A DNA stretch of 64,000 nt, taken from positions 1 through 64,000 of the forward strand of contig NZ_QBFD01000015.1 in NCBI RefSeq assembly GCF_003335585.1. The letters run 5' to 3'. Made by a program: the position numbers and the translations under genes. Under the pieces are notes generated by a model. It was not told the origin of the DNA and did not search any database. It worked only from the letters and a program-made list of their open reading frames with translations. Below, in pieces: positions 51,494 through 60,701 of the stretch; the stretch's first letter is position 1; each line of letters opens with the position of its first letter. Source of the stretch: Sulfitobacter sp. DFL-14 (lineage in GTDB: Bacteria; Pseudomonadota; Alphaproteobacteria; Rhodobacterales; Rhodobacteraceae).

Positions 51494-53035
51494 ATGGCGC
51501 GACGGCGGGCCAGGACACTGGCAAGATGGCAAAATCATCTCACTTCCGCGCTGAACGGGCCCGGCGCTCTGGTCATTCTGCCGACCCTGACCCTGGCCGT
51601 CTACATGGCTGCCGGCGAAACCGGGCTGATCTGGTTTTCGCTTTCCATGCCGGGGCTTTATCTGATTTTCGGACAGGGCGCCTTGCGGTTTCGGGCCTCT
51701 GATCCCGCGGTGCCGGGCATTCTGACCCGTCAGGCCTTTTCCGAGATCGTCAGCCAGACCCTGAAACAGGCCCATGCCGACGACAGATTTGCCGTTATCT
51801 ATGCCATCGCATTAAGTGAATTCGACGCGCTTGCAGACCGATACGGTCAGGCCGCCGCCGACACGGTTGTCCAGCGCACCGGTGAACGGCTGATCGCCAC
51901 ATTGCGCGACGTGGACAGTGTTGCGCAGCTGGGCGACGCCCGGTTCGGCATCTGCACGGCCCCGCTGCGCCATCTTGATCTGGAAACCTGCATTCAAATG
52001 GCGTCCCGCCTGCAGACCGCCCTGGAAGAACCCGTGGCCATCAACGGCGTCAATATCTACGTCTCTGCCAGTGTCGGATTCTGCCAGCATACGCGCGCGC
52101 CCGACAGCGGCGGCGACGCCTGGATGCGCGCCGCCGTCACCGCCCTGCGCGAAGCGCAACACCGGGGGCCTTCCGCGATCCGGGCATTTTCCGATCAGAT
52201 GCGCATCGCCATCGAAACCCGCGAAGAGATCCGCGATGACGTGGTCAAGGCGCTGGATTCCGGCCAGATCCAGCCCTGGTTTCAACCCCAGATCTCCACC
52301 GACACCGGAGAGATCACCGGTTTCGAGTCGCTGGCCCGCTGGCATCATCCGCAGCGTGGCATCCTGCTGCCCAAGGATTTCCTGCCCGCCATCGAAAGCG
52401 CCGGTCTGCTGGAACGGCTGACCGAGGTCATGATGTACCACACCTTTGCCGCGCTCAAGGCATGGGACGGTGCGGATGCCCATGTGCCCCAGGTCGGCGT
52501 GAATTTCACAAGTTCGGAACTGCGCAATCCCCGTCTCACCGACAAGGTGAGATGGGAGCTCGACCGGTTCGATCTGACCCCGGACCGGCTTGCCGTCGAA
52601 GTGCTTGAGACGGTGGTCGCCTGTGCGCCGGATGACCTGATTACCCGCAATATCAACGCGCTGGGCGCAATGGGGTGCCGCATAGATCTGGATGATTTTG
52701 GCACCGGCCATGCGGCGATCACCTCGATCCGGCGGTTTTCGGTCAGCCGGATCAAGATCGACCGCTCCTTCGTGATGAAGGCCGACCGCGACCCGGAACA
52801 GCAACGCATGATCAGCGCGATCCTGACCATGGCCGAAAGGCTGGAGGTGGAGACCCTGGCGGAGGGCGTCGAAACCGTGGGCGAACACGTTCTGCTGGCA
52901 CAACTGGGTTGCGACCATGTGCAGGGCTACGGCATCGGGCGGCCCATGCCATTCGACCAGACCCTGGACTGGATCAGCCGCCATACCGCCAAACTGGCCG
53001 ACACCCCCCGTTTCATGGATGGCAAGAGCGGCTGA
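51494..53035 (+). CDS. GGDEF-EAL protein: degenerate GGDEF, probable c-di-GMP phosphodiesterase
   Basis: The 513-residue protein has one or two N-terminal helices (about 22-62), a GGDEF domain whose signature is degenerate (QLGDARFG at 145-152), and an EAL domain with E278 in ESLARWHHP. The other catalytic residues look intact: NFTSSEL, the VEVLE Glu, DLDDFGTG, IKIDRSF and ETLAEGVET. It should therefore hydrolyse c-di-GMP but not make it; the GGDEF may bind GTP. Start 51494 (MARRRAR) is preferred over 51455. It lies between ttcA and yidC. Confidence 0.9.
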   Translation: MARRRARTLARWQNHLTSALNGPGALVILPTLTLAVYMAAGETGLIWFSLSMPGLYLIFGQGALRFRASDPAVPGILTRQAFSEIVSQTLKQAHADDRFAVIYAIALSEFDALADRYGQAAADTVVQRTGERLIATLRDVDSVAQLGDARFGICTAPLRHLDLETCIQMASRLQTALEEPVAINGVNIYVSASVGFCQHTRAPDSGGDAWMRAAVTALREAQHRGPSAIRAFSDQMRIAIETREEIRDDVVKALDSGQIQPWFQPQISTDTGEITGFESLARWHHPQRGILLPKDFLPAIESAGLLERLTEVMMYHTFAALKAWDGADAHVPQVGVNFTSSELRNPRLTDKVRWELDRFDLTPDRLAVEVLETVVACAPDDLITRNINALGAMGCRIDLDDFGTGHAAITSIRRFSVSRIKIDRSFVMKADRDPEQQRMISAILTMAERLEVETLAEGVETVGEHVLLAQLGCDHVQGYGIGRPMPFDQTLDWISRHTAKLADTPRFMDGKSG

Positions 53036-53199
53036 CCGCCTGAGGCGGCACGGGGCCCTCCCGCCCTGTCAAACCAGCCTGCAGGGCCTGCGTCGGATCA
53101 TCGCGCAGACCGGAGGTTTTGCCCGAATCCGCTTGACCTCTGGGCCTCAACTCTGTTCAACCCACCCAGATCAAAAGCATCCCGAAGGTGGCGGTCCCC

Positions 53200-55023
53200 A
53201 TGGACGAACAGAACAAGAATCTCATTCTCGCGACGGCACTCAGTTTCATCGTGATCCTTGCGTGGTTCGTGCTGTTTCCACCACCTGAACCGGACCCCGC
53301 CCTCGATAGCACGACACCGGCGACCCAGCAGACCGCTGACGGAACCGTGCCCGTGGCACCCGCCGATCCCGCAACCGCACCGATTTCGGGCGGGGACGAC
53401 ACCACATCGAGTGTTTCGCTTGCCGATGCGCCCCGCGTCAACATCGAAACACCGCGCCTGACCGGCTCCATCTCGCTGGTCGGCGGCCGGATCGACGATC
53501 TGAAACTCAAGGATTACCGCACCACGCTGGACGCCGATGCGCCCATCGTCACATTGCTGTCCCCCCAGGGCACGACGGACGCCTATTATGCCCTGCAAGG
53601 CTGGGCCGCCGGCACTGGCATCGACCCGACATCGGTCCCCGGCCCTGACACGGAATGGTCGCTTGCCGAAGGCGACACGCTTGGAGTCGATTCCCCCGTG
53701 ACCCTGACCTGGGACAACGGCGCGGGCCAGGTCTTTACCCGCACCATCGCGGTGGATGACAACTACATGTTCACGCTGGGCCAGGGGGTCACCAACAATG
53801 GCGAGGCGCCGATTTCCCTCGCCCCCTACGGCATGATCGTCCAGCACACCCAGCCCGATGATCTGCAGAATTTCTTCATCCTGCATGAAGGTGCCGTATC
53901 CATCGCCGATGGTGAATTGATCGAAACCGACTGGGACGACATCTCGGAAGCGGATGCAAACGCGAAATGGGGCCGCCAGGCCATCGTCAAGGAAGATGTG
54001 ACCACGGGCTGGATCGGCTTTACCGACCATTTCTGGCAGGCGATCCTGATCCCCGATCAGGGCCAGCCCTTTGACGAGGCGCTGACCTACGACGCGCGCT
54101 CCGACGTCTATCGCGCCGTCACCCGCCAGCCCACACAGACCGTGGCAGCGGGTGCCTCGGCCAGCATGAAAACCCAGTTGTTTGCCGGTGCAAAGGAATG
54201 GGCGATCCTGCGCGACTACGAAGCCGCCGGCGTGCCGAAATTCATCGACAGCATTGATTGGGGCTGGTTCTTTTTCCTGACCAAGCCGATCTTCTGGCTG
54301 CTGCACGAGCTGAACAAGCTGATCGGCAACATGGGCATCGCGATCATCGGGCTGACCCTGCTGATCAAGGCGATCCTGTTCCCGCTGGCCTATAAATCCT
54401 ATGTCTCCATGGCCAAGATGAAAGAGCTTCAGCCGCAGATGGAGAAGCTGAAAAAGGACGCGGGCGACGACCGCCAGAAAATGCAGCAGGGCATGATGGA
54501 GCTCTACCGCAAGGAAAAGGTGAACCCGGCCGCGGGCTGCCTGCCGATCCTGTTGCAGATTCCGATCTTCTTTTCGCTCTACAAGGTAATCTTTGTCACC
54601 ATCGAGCTGCGCCACGCGGCGTTCTTCGGCCCGTTTCAGGACCTCAGCGCACCCGATCCGACCTCGCTGTTCAACCTCTATGGCCTGTTGCCCTGGGCCG
54701 CCCCCGAGGCCGGCACGATCATGGCGCTGATCTTTATCGGCATCCTGCCGCTGCTGCTGGGCATCTCGATGTTCCTGCAACAGAAACTGAACCCGGCCCC
54801 CACCGACCCCACGCAACAGATGATCTTTGCCTGGATGCCCTGGGTCTTCATGTTCATGCTGGGCAGTTTTGCAAGCGGGCTGGTGGTCTACTGGATCGCG
54901 AACAACACCATCACCTTTACCCAACAATACCTGATCATGCGCAGCCAGGGGTACAAGCCTGACCTCATGGGGAACATCCTGGGGTCGTTCCGGCGCAAGC
55001 CAAAGCCGGACGCCAAGAAATGA
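53200..55023 (+). CDS. yidC: membrane protein insertase YidC
   Basis: The 607-residue insertase has an N-terminal helix (MDEQNKNLILATALSFIVIL), a large periplasmic domain and the C-terminal five-helix core with NMGIAIIGLTLLIKAILFPLAYKSY-type sequence and the CLPILLQIPIFFSLYK segment. It inserts and folds inner-membrane proteins alone or with SecYEG. Start ATG 53200 with an AAGG site; 53188 is an alternative. Stop overlaps the MOSC gene (ATGA). Confidence 0.97.
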   Translation: MDEQNKNLILATALSFIVILAWFVLFPPPEPDPALDSTTPATQQTADGTVPVAPADPATAPISGGDDTTSSVSLADAPRVNIETPRLTGSISLVGGRIDDLKLKDYRTTLDADAPIVTLLSPQGTTDAYYALQGWAAGTGIDPTSVPGPDTEWSLAEGDTLGVDSPVTLTWDNGAGQVFTRTIAVDDNYMFTLGQGVTNNGEAPISLAPYGMIVQHTQPDDLQNFFILHEGAVSIADGELIETDWDDISEADANAKWGRQAIVKEDVTTGWIGFTDHFWQAILIPDQGQPFDEALTYDARSDVYRAVTRQPTQTVAAGASASMKTQLFAGAKEWAILRDYEAAGVPKFIDSIDWGWFFFLTKPIFWLLHELNKLIGNMGIAIIGLTLLIKAILFPLAYKSYVSMAKMKELQPQMEKLKKDAGDDRQKMQQGMMELYRKEKVNPAAGCLPILLQIPIFFSLYKVIFVTIELRHAAFFGPFQDLSAPDPTSLFNLYGLLPWAAPEAGTIMALIFIGILPLLLGISMFLQQKLNPAPTDPTQQMIFAWMPWVFMFMLGSFASGLVVYWIANNTITFTQQYLIMRSQGYKPDLMGNILGSFRRKPKPDAKK

Positions 55024-55760
55024 CAACGCTGGTTCAACTTTTCCGCCATCCTCTCAAGAGCCACGGCCGCGAAGAGTTGCAGAGCGTGACCCTGACCGCC
55101 GGGCAGGCGATGCCCTTCGACCGGCTCTGGGCCGTGGCGCATGACCACTCCAGAGCGGATGGGTCGGAATGGGCACGATGCGTGAATTTCAGCATCGGCA
55201 GCAAGGCCCCGAAACTGGCCGCGATCAATGCCATGCTGGCGGAAGATGGCAAGACGCTGACCCTGTCGCATCCGGAACGGCCCGATCTGACCTTTCAGCC
55301 CGACAGCGAAGCTGCGCGGCTGATCGACTGGGTGCTGCCGCTGGTCCCGCAGGACCGCGCCCTGCCCGACCGGATTCTGCGCCTGGCGGAGCGTGGTTTC
55401 ACCGACACCCCGTTTCCCTCGGTCAGCCTGTGCAACCTGGCGTCTCACCGGGCCGTCGCGGACAAGGCGGGCGTGGCGCTTTCCAATCTGCGTTGGCGTG
55501 GCAACATCTGGTTCGACACGGGCACCGCATGGGACGAGTTCGACTGGATCGGCAAGGACGTGGCCATCGGCGGCGCGCTTTTACGGGTGCGTGAACCGAT
55601 CCGCCGCTGCCTGCATACCGCCGCCAACCCCGAAACCGGCGAACGCGACGTGGACACGCTGGGTATCCTCAATTCCTGGGGCCACCAGGATTTCGGCGTC
55701 TACGCCGAGGTGATCCAGTCGGGCCAGGTGGCGATCGGCGATGCGATCGAGGTGAAATGA
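55020..55760 (+). CDS. MOSC domain-containing protein
   Basis: The 246-residue protein has an N-terminal MOSC_N-like part (VQLFRHPLKSHGREELQSVTL, MPFDRLWAV) and a C-terminal MOSC domain with RVREPIRRCLHTAANPETGE, containing the conserved Cys thought to bind a molybdenum-cofactor sulfur, and WGHQDFGVYAEV. It may be a molybdoenzyme or sulfur-carrier. It is coupled to yidC and yihA by ATGA overlaps. Confidence 0.88.
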   Translation: MTTLVQLFRHPLKSHGREELQSVTLTAGQAMPFDRLWAVAHDHSRADGSEWARCVNFSIGSKAPKLAAINAMLAEDGKTLTLSHPERPDLTFQPDSEAARLIDWVLPLVPQDRALPDRILRLAERGFTDTPFPSVSLCNLASHRAVADKAGVALSNLRWRGNIWFDTGTAWDEFDWIGKDVAIGGALLRVREPIRRCLHTAANPETGERDVDTLGILNSWGHQDFGVYAEVIQSGQVAIGDAIEVK

Positions 55761-56410
55761 TGCAGCTTCCCTTCCCCATCGCAGCAGAACCCGAACCGCA
55801 GACCCTGGAAACGGGCCGCCTGCTCTTTGCCGGGGAAACCGTGTTTGTCAAAGGCGTGGTGGCGATGGATGGCCTGCCGCCCGCCGACCGGATGGAGGTC
55901 TGCTTTGCCGGGCGGTCCAACGTCGGCAAATCGACCCTGATCAACGCGCTGACCGGCACCAAGGCGCTGGCCCGCGCCTCCAACACGCCGGGCCGGACGC
56001 AGGAAATCAACTATTTCACCGCCGGTGACTCGCATTACCTCGTCGATCTGCCGGGCTATGGCTATGCCAATGCACCGCTGCCGGTGGTCGAAAAATGGCA
56101 ACGCCTGCTGAAACAATACCTCGGTGGCCGCCAGACCCTGCGCCGCGCCTTTGTGCTGATCGATGCGCGCCATGGCGTGAAAAAGGTGGATGAGGAAATC
56201 CTCTCCCTGCTCGACAGTGCCGCTGTCACCTTTCAGGCGGTTCTGACCAAGGCCGACAAGGTCAAGGAAAAGGAACGTGAAAAGGTGCTGGATCAGGTCC
56301 GCGGCGCGCTGGCGAAACATCCCGCTGCCTATCCCGAAATCATCGTCACATCGTCGGAAAAGGGCTGGGGCATCCCCACGCTTCGTGCCATCATCGCGAC
56401 GCTGGAATAG
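55757..56410 (+). CDS. yihA: ribosome biogenesis GTP-binding protein YihA/YsxC
   Basis: The 217-residue TrmE-Era-Era-like GTPase has P-loop GRSNVGKST, the G2/G3 stretch [11 protein letters not shown] and DLPGYGYA, and TKADK for guanine recognition. It helps assemble the 50S subunit. It is in the conserved yidC-MOSC-yihA-argB order of Rhodobacteraceae. ATGA overlap with the MOSC gene. Confidence 0.96.
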   Translation: MMQLPFPIAAEPEPQTLETGRLLFAGETVFVKGVVAMDGLPPADRMEVCFAGRSNVGKSTLINALTGTKALARASNTPGRTQEINYFTAGDSHYLVDLPGYGYANAPLPVVEKWQRLLKQYLGGRQTLRRAFVLIDARHGVKKVDEEILSLLDSAAVTFQAVLTKADKVKEKEREKVLDQVRGALAKHPAAYPEIIVTSSEKGWGIPTLRAIIATLE

Positions 56411-56438
56411 TCCCGCCGCCGTTCCCGGAACCCAAGGC

Positions 56439-57302
56439 ATGAGAAAACAAGACATGAACCGCGACTGGATCGCCACCGCCAAAACCCTCAGCCAGGCCCT
56501 GCCCTATATGCAGCGCTATGCCGATGCCACCGTCGTGATCAAGCTGGGCGGCCACGCCATGGGCAGCGACGAGGCGATGGATGAATTCGCCCGTGACGTC
56601 ACCCTGATGCGACAGGTCGGGGTCAACCCGGTGATCGTGCATGGTGGCGGGCCGATGATCAACGCCATGCTCAAGCGGCTGAACATCCAGTCCGAATTTG
56701 TCGACGGCCAAAGGGTCACCGACGAGGCGACGATGGAAGTTGTCGAAATGGTTCTCTCCGGCCTGGTGAATGCGCGCATCGTGCAGGCGATTTCCGAACA
56801 GGGCGGCCGCGCCGTGGGCCTGTCAGGCAAGGATTCCGGCCTGATCGTCTGCGAACACGAGGACCCGCGTCTGGGTCTGGTGGGCAGGCCGACCCGCGTG
56901 AACCCGCGCATCCTGCGCGACATGGCGGACAAGGGGATCATCCCGGTGATCGCACCCCTGGGCATGGGCGACGGGGGCGAGACCTTCAACATCAACGGCG
57001 ACACCGCCGCCGGGGCCATTGCCGCCGCGCTCAAGGCCGACCGGCTTTTGCTGCTGACCGATGTGGCCGGTGTCAAGAATGCCGAGGGTGAAGTGCTGAC
57101 CGAGCTGACCGCGGCGCAGATCCGCGAAATGGTCGCCGATGGCACCATCGCCGGGGGCATGATCCCAAAGACCGTTACCGCCCTGGATGCGCTGGAGGGT
57201 GGCGTGCGTGCCGCCGTCATCCTGGACGGACGCGCACCCAACGCCTGCCTGCTGGAGCTTTTTACCGAACACGGTGCGGGCAGCATCATCCGGCAGGGAT
57301 GA
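56439..57302 (+). CDS. argB: acetylglutamate kinase
   Basis: The 287-residue kinase phosphorylates N-acetyl-L-glutamate in arginine synthesis. It has [11 protein letters not shown] (Lys at the ATP site), VHGGGPMIN (substrate loop), and the later [15 protein letters not shown] and LLTDVAGV. The ATG at 56439 gives the length usual in this group; ATG 56454 (MNRDWIA) is the alternative. The stop overlaps the next gene as ATGA. Confidence 0.96.
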   Translation: MRKQDMNRDWIATAKTLSQALPYMQRYADATVVIKLGGHAMGSDEAMDEFARDVTLMRQVGVNPVIVHGGGPMINAMLKRLNIQSEFVDGQRVTDEATMEVVEMVLSGLVNARIVQAISEQGGRAVGLSGKDSGLIVCEHEDPRLGLVGRPTRVNPRILRDMADKGIIPVIAPLGMGDGGETFNINGDTAAGAIAAALKADRLLLLTDVAGVKNAEGEVLTELTAAQIREMVADGTIAGGMIPKTVTALDALEGGVRAAVILDGRAPNACLLELFTEHGAGSIIRQG

Positions 57303-57952
57303 ACTATGCGGCGCTTCAGCAAAGCGCCCGCGCGCGTCACCTGAGCATCCTTGGCGGCTTTCACCCCGACGCCGGTGACGATGTCCCGCAAGCCTGCCGA
57401 ACCATTCTGTTGCTTGGCCCTGATGAGCCTGCATTCTGGCCCGCGTACCTAGACAGCCCCGAGGCCATGGACGGCACTCCCGACCCGATGGACCGCTGGT
57501 CGCGCCGGGTCATCGGTGCCTGGGCGGAAACGCTTGGGGCACAGGCGCTTTACCCTTTTGGCGGAGCGCCTTTTCTGCCGTTCTATAGCTGGGCCCTGCG
57601 CAGCGGGCGGGTCCATGCCGCGCCGGTGCAATTCCTGGTCCATGACACGGCAGGGCTGATGGTCTCTTTCCGGGGCGCGCTGGCCTTTCAGGCGCATATA
57701 GACCTGCCCGACAGCCCGCCCTCGCCCTGCCAGAGTTGCGCTGCAACGCCCTGTGTCACCGCCTGCCCCGTTGCCGCGCTGACGCCGGCGGGCTACGACG
57801 TACCGGCGTGCAAGGCATATCTCGATACGGCGGCCGGACAGGACTGTCTCACCGGGGGCTGCCGGGTGCGCAGGGCCTGCCCGGTCTCTCAGCGTTTTGG
57901 CCGCCTGCCTGCGCAATCCGAATATCACATGCGCCAATTCAAAGGGGCCTGA
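57299..57952 (+). CDS. 4Fe-4S-type ferredoxin-like protein of unknown role
   Basis: The 217-residue protein has cysteines in [18 protein letters not shown], a [4Fe-4S] ferredoxin motif, and a second group [14 protein letters not shown]. Its N-terminal 130 residues resemble the flavin/cobalamin-free part of epoxyqueuosine-reductase-like proteins in length and layout but I see no QueG motif. It is cytosolic with no signal peptide. Coupled by ATGA to argB; sixA follows after one base. Function not assigned. Confidence 0.75.
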   Translation: MNYAALQQSARARHLSILGGFHPDAGDDVPQACRTILLLGPDEPAFWPAYLDSPEAMDGTPDPMDRWSRRVIGAWAETLGAQALYPFGGAPFLPFYSWALRSGRVHAAPVQFLVHDTAGLMVSFRGALAFQAHIDLPDSPPSPCQSCAATPCVTACPVAALTPAGYDVPACKAYLDTAAGQDCLTGGCRVRRACPVSQRFGRLPAQSEYHMRQFKGA

Positions 57953-57953
57953 A

Positions 57954-58451
57954 ATGAAACGCCTGATCCTGATGCGCCACGCAAAATCCGATTGGTCGGG
58001 CGAAGCCTTGATCGACCACGACCGCACCCTGAACGACCGGGGCCGTGCCAATGCCCGCGCGCTTGGCGACTGGCTGCGGGATCAGGGCATTGTGCCGGAC
58101 GAGGTGTTATGTTCATCGGCGATGCGGACACAGGAGACGCTGGCGGGATTGAACCTGCCCGGCGGGATCAAGACCACGATCACCCGCAAGCTCTACCTCG
58201 CATCGCTGGACCAGATCCTGAGCCTGTTGCAGCGGGCAACGGGCAATTCGGTGCTGGTGCTGGGGCATAATCCCGGGGTCGGCATGTGTGCCGATGAAAT
58301 CCTTGCCACCGCGCCGGATCATCCTCAGTTCATCAGCTTTCCAACCGGTGCGACGCTGGTCGCGGATTTCGATAAGGAGATGTGGTCGCAAGTGGGCTGG
58401 GGCAAGGGCCATCCCGCCGCCTTTGTCGTGCCACGCGACCTTACGCACTAA
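57954..58451 (+). CDS. sixA: SixA-type phosphohistidine phosphatase (histidine phosphatase superfamily)
   Basis: The 165-residue protein has the RHG-type motif LMRHAKSDW with H9 and a second catalytic segment VLVLGHNPGV. This is the SixA branch, which removes phosphate from phosphohistidine proteins, for example Hpt domains or PTS-Ntr components. Start ATG 57954 directly follows the preceding stop. The stop codon abuts repeat C copy 3. Confidence 0.88.
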   Translation: MKRLILMRHAKSDWSGEALIDHDRTLNDRGRANARALGDWLRDQGIVPDEVLCSSAMRTQETLAGLNLPGGIKTTITRKLYLASLDQILSLLQRATGNSVLVLGHNPGVGMCADEILATAPDHPQFISFPTGATLVADFDKEMWSQVGWGKGHPAAFVVPRDLTH

Positions 58452-58549
58452 AGCGTCCCGCCTTAAACTTGAATCGCCGATACCCTGCCGCGCTTCGTGC
58501 TCTCGGGACATCGGCGATACGGAGTGTCTCAGGTTAAAGGCGGGACGCT
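58452..58549. repeat. 98-bp palindromic repeat family C, copy 3
   Basis: Ends AGCGTCCCGCCTTAAACTT and, inverted, CAGGTTAAAGGCGGGACGCT, with inner pairs ATCGCCGAT / ATCGGCGAT. It begins directly after the sixA stop codon and is followed by the bzt terminator, between convergent genes. Confidence 0.88.
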
Positions 58550-58552
58550 GTA

Positions 58553-58579
58553 AGGGCGCCTGCTGATCGCAGACGCCCT
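58553..58579 (-). terminator. stem-loop after the bzt operon
   Basis: AGGGCGCCTGC (58553-58563) pairs with GCAGACGCCCT (58569-58579) with one mismatch and a 5-nt loop, 41 bp past the bztD stop. A U-run is weak. Confidence 0.55.
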
Positions 58580-58619
58580 TTGAAGCATTGTGTCGGTCGG
58601 GCAGCGGCCCTACCTGTGA

Positions 58620-59387
58620 TCAATGACCGAGGATCTGGCTCAGGAACAACTGGGTCCGCGGCGATTGCGGGTTGTTGAAGAATTCTTCCGGTTCATTCTG
58701 TTCGACGATCTGGCCCTGATCCATAAAGATCACCCGGTTCGCCACCTGACGGGCAAAGCCCATCTCATGTGTCACGCAGAGCATGGTCATGCCTTCTTCG
58801 GCAAGCTCGATCATCGTGTCCAGAACTTCCTTGATCATCTCGGGGTCCAGCGCCGATGTGGGTTCATCAAACAGCATGATGCGCGGACGCATGCACAGGG
58901 ACCGCGCGATGGCGACACGCTGCTGCTGGCCGCCCGAAAGCTGGCCGGGGTATTTGTCGGCCTGATCGGGGATCTTCACCTTTTCCAGGAAATGCATCGC
59001 CGTCTCTTCGGCTTCCTTCTTGGGCGTCTTGCGCACCCAGATCGGGGCCAGCGTGCAGTTTTCCAGGATGGTCAGATGCGGGAACAGGTTGAAGTGCTGA
59101 AAGCACATGCCAACCTCGGACCGGATCTTGTCAATGTTCTTGAGGTCCGAGGACAGCACGGTGCCGTCCACTTCGATCCGGCCCTTCTGGTGCTCCTCCA
59201 GCGCGTTGATGCAGCGGATCAACGTCGATTTGCCGGACCCGGAAGGCCCGCAGATCACGATCCGCTCACCCCGGTAGACCGTCAGGTCGATGTCACGCAG
59301 CACGTGGAAGGTGCCGTACCATTTGTTCATGTTCTGGATCGAGATCGCGATCTCGTCCGATACTTTCATTTGTGTTGCAGCGGCCAT
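58620..59387 (-). CDS. bztD: general L-amino acid ABC transporter ATP-binding protein
   Basis: The 255-residue ATPase has Walker [10 protein letters not shown], signature [15 protein letters not shown], Walker [13 protein letters not shown] and the switch His in CVTHEMG. The [19 protein letters not shown] start and high overall match to the polar-amino-acid family identify it as BztD/AapP. It powers uptake by BztBC. It is the last gene of bztABCD. Confidence 0.94.
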   Translation of the reverse strand: MAAATQMKVSDEIAISIQNMNKWYGTFHVLRDIDLTVYRGERIVICGPSGSGKSTLIRCINALEEHQKGRIEVDGTVLSSDLKNIDKIRSEVGMCFQHFNLFPHLTILENCTLAPIWVRKTPKKEAEETAMHFLEKVKIPDQADKYPGQLSGGQQQRVAIARSLCMRPRIMLFDEPTSALDPEMIKEVLDTMIELAEEGMTMLCVTHEMGFARQVANRVIFMDQGQIVEQNEPEEFFNNPQSPRTQLFLSQILGH

Positions 59388-59401
59388 GTGTCAGCCCTTT
59401 C

Positions 59402-60700
59402 TTAACGATGATCTGTCGCAAGGCGGCGTTCCAGCCACTGCGAATATTGCGAAATGCCGTAGCAGACGACAAAGAAGAGGATCGAGGCGAACATCAGAAG
59501 TTCCCAATAGACCCCGTTCCAGTCCGTCGAGGCCAGGATCGGGCCCCGGATCATGCCCACGATATCAAACAGCGAGATGACCGAGACCAGCGTGGTGTCC
59601 TTGAACAGGCCCACCGCGATGTTCACGATGCCGGGGATGGATATCTTGAGCGCCTGCGGCAGGATGATCAGGCGAATGGCTTGCGCATAATCCAGCCCCA
59701 GCGAAGACGCCGCCTCGCTCTGCCCCTTGGGCAGGGCAGCCAGACCGCCGCGGATCACCTCGGCGATATAGGCCGAGGAGAACATGGTGATCATGATCAC
59801 CACCCGCAGGAACAGGTCCACTGTGGATTCCGGCGGAAAGAAATAGGCCAGCATCACGCTTGCCACGAACAGCAAGGTGATCAGCGGCACGCCGCGGATG
59901 AACTCGATGAAGACAACGCAGATGCCCTTGATCAGCGGCAGGTTCGACTGACGCCCCAGCGCCAGTGCGATGCCGATGGGCAGGGACAGCGACACGCAGG
60001 TCACGCCCAGCATCAGGTTCAGCATGAAGCCGCCGAGGTCCCTGCTGGGGATCGCTTCCAGCATGGCACGGTCCGATGCGCCTGCCGGGATAAGGTAACC
60101 CCCGATCCCCCAGACGATGACCGCCGCTGCGATTCCGCCCAGAAAGCCCTTGGCAAAGCTCGCTTTGACCAACCTTGCATAGATCAGGTAGCCCGCGATG
60201 AACCCTGCCAGAGCGACCAATGGCGCAAGGATCGTACCGCCCCAGATCAGCCAATAGGCGATGAACGGGTACAGCCCGGTAAAGATCAGCAGCTTGCGCG
60301 GCAGGTCAAAGAACAACACCGGTGCTGCGGCAAAGAACAGCAGCAGCAGGGCCAGATTGGGTCGCCAATAGAGTTCAGACGGGTATTTGAAGCCGTAAAG
60401 CAACTGGTGCCACCGCTCTGTCAGGACAGAGAAACAGGCAGCGGACCGGCCATCGAGAACCTCGCGGCAGGCGGCCAGGCTGTTGGTGTTCCAGACGCCG
60501 CCCAGGATCCAGGGCAGGGTCGAGGACAGGACCAGCCAGATCACATAAAGAGCAGCGACCGTAAGCAGCGCATTGGCCCAGGTGGGAAACAGATTGTCCC
60601 GCACCCATTTGACCGGCCCCGCCGCCGTCGAGGGTGGTGCGGCGGGTGGAATGGCCGTTTCGCGGACGAAGGCGACGGATTGTGCATGTGTGTCCGACAT
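59402..60700 (-). CDS. bztC: general L-amino acid ABC transporter permease
   Basis: The 432-residue inner-membrane protein has about eight helices. The HisM-type conserved motif is near the C terminus: IRGGLAALPKGQSEAASSLGLDYAQAIRLIILPQALK, which docks with the ATPase. The long N-terminal extension and length match BztC/AapM rather than ordinary 230-residue amino-acid permeases. Follows bztB by 1 base and precedes bztD by 14 bp. Confidence 0.95.
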   Translation of the reverse strand: MSDTHAQSVAFVRETAIPPAAPPSTAAGPVKWVRDNLFPTWANALLTVAALYVIWLVLSSTLPWILGGVWNTNSLAACREVLDGRSAACFSVLTERWHQLLYGFKYPSELYWRPNLALLLLFFAAAPVLFFDLPRKLLIFTGLYPFIAYWLIWGGTILAPLVALAGFIAGYLIYARLVKASFAKGFLGGIAAAVIVWGIGGYLIPAGASDRAMLEAIPSRDLGGFMLNLMLGVTCVSLSLPIGIALALGRQSNLPLIKGICVVFIEFIRGVPLITLLFVASVMLAYFFPPESTVDLFLRVVIMITMFSSAYIAEVIRGGLAALPKGQSEAASSLGLDYAQAIRLIILPQALKISIPGIVNIAVGLFKDTTLVSVISLFDIVGMIRGPILASTDWNGVYWELLMFASILFFVVCYGISQYSQWLERRLATDHR

Positions 60701-60701
60701 T

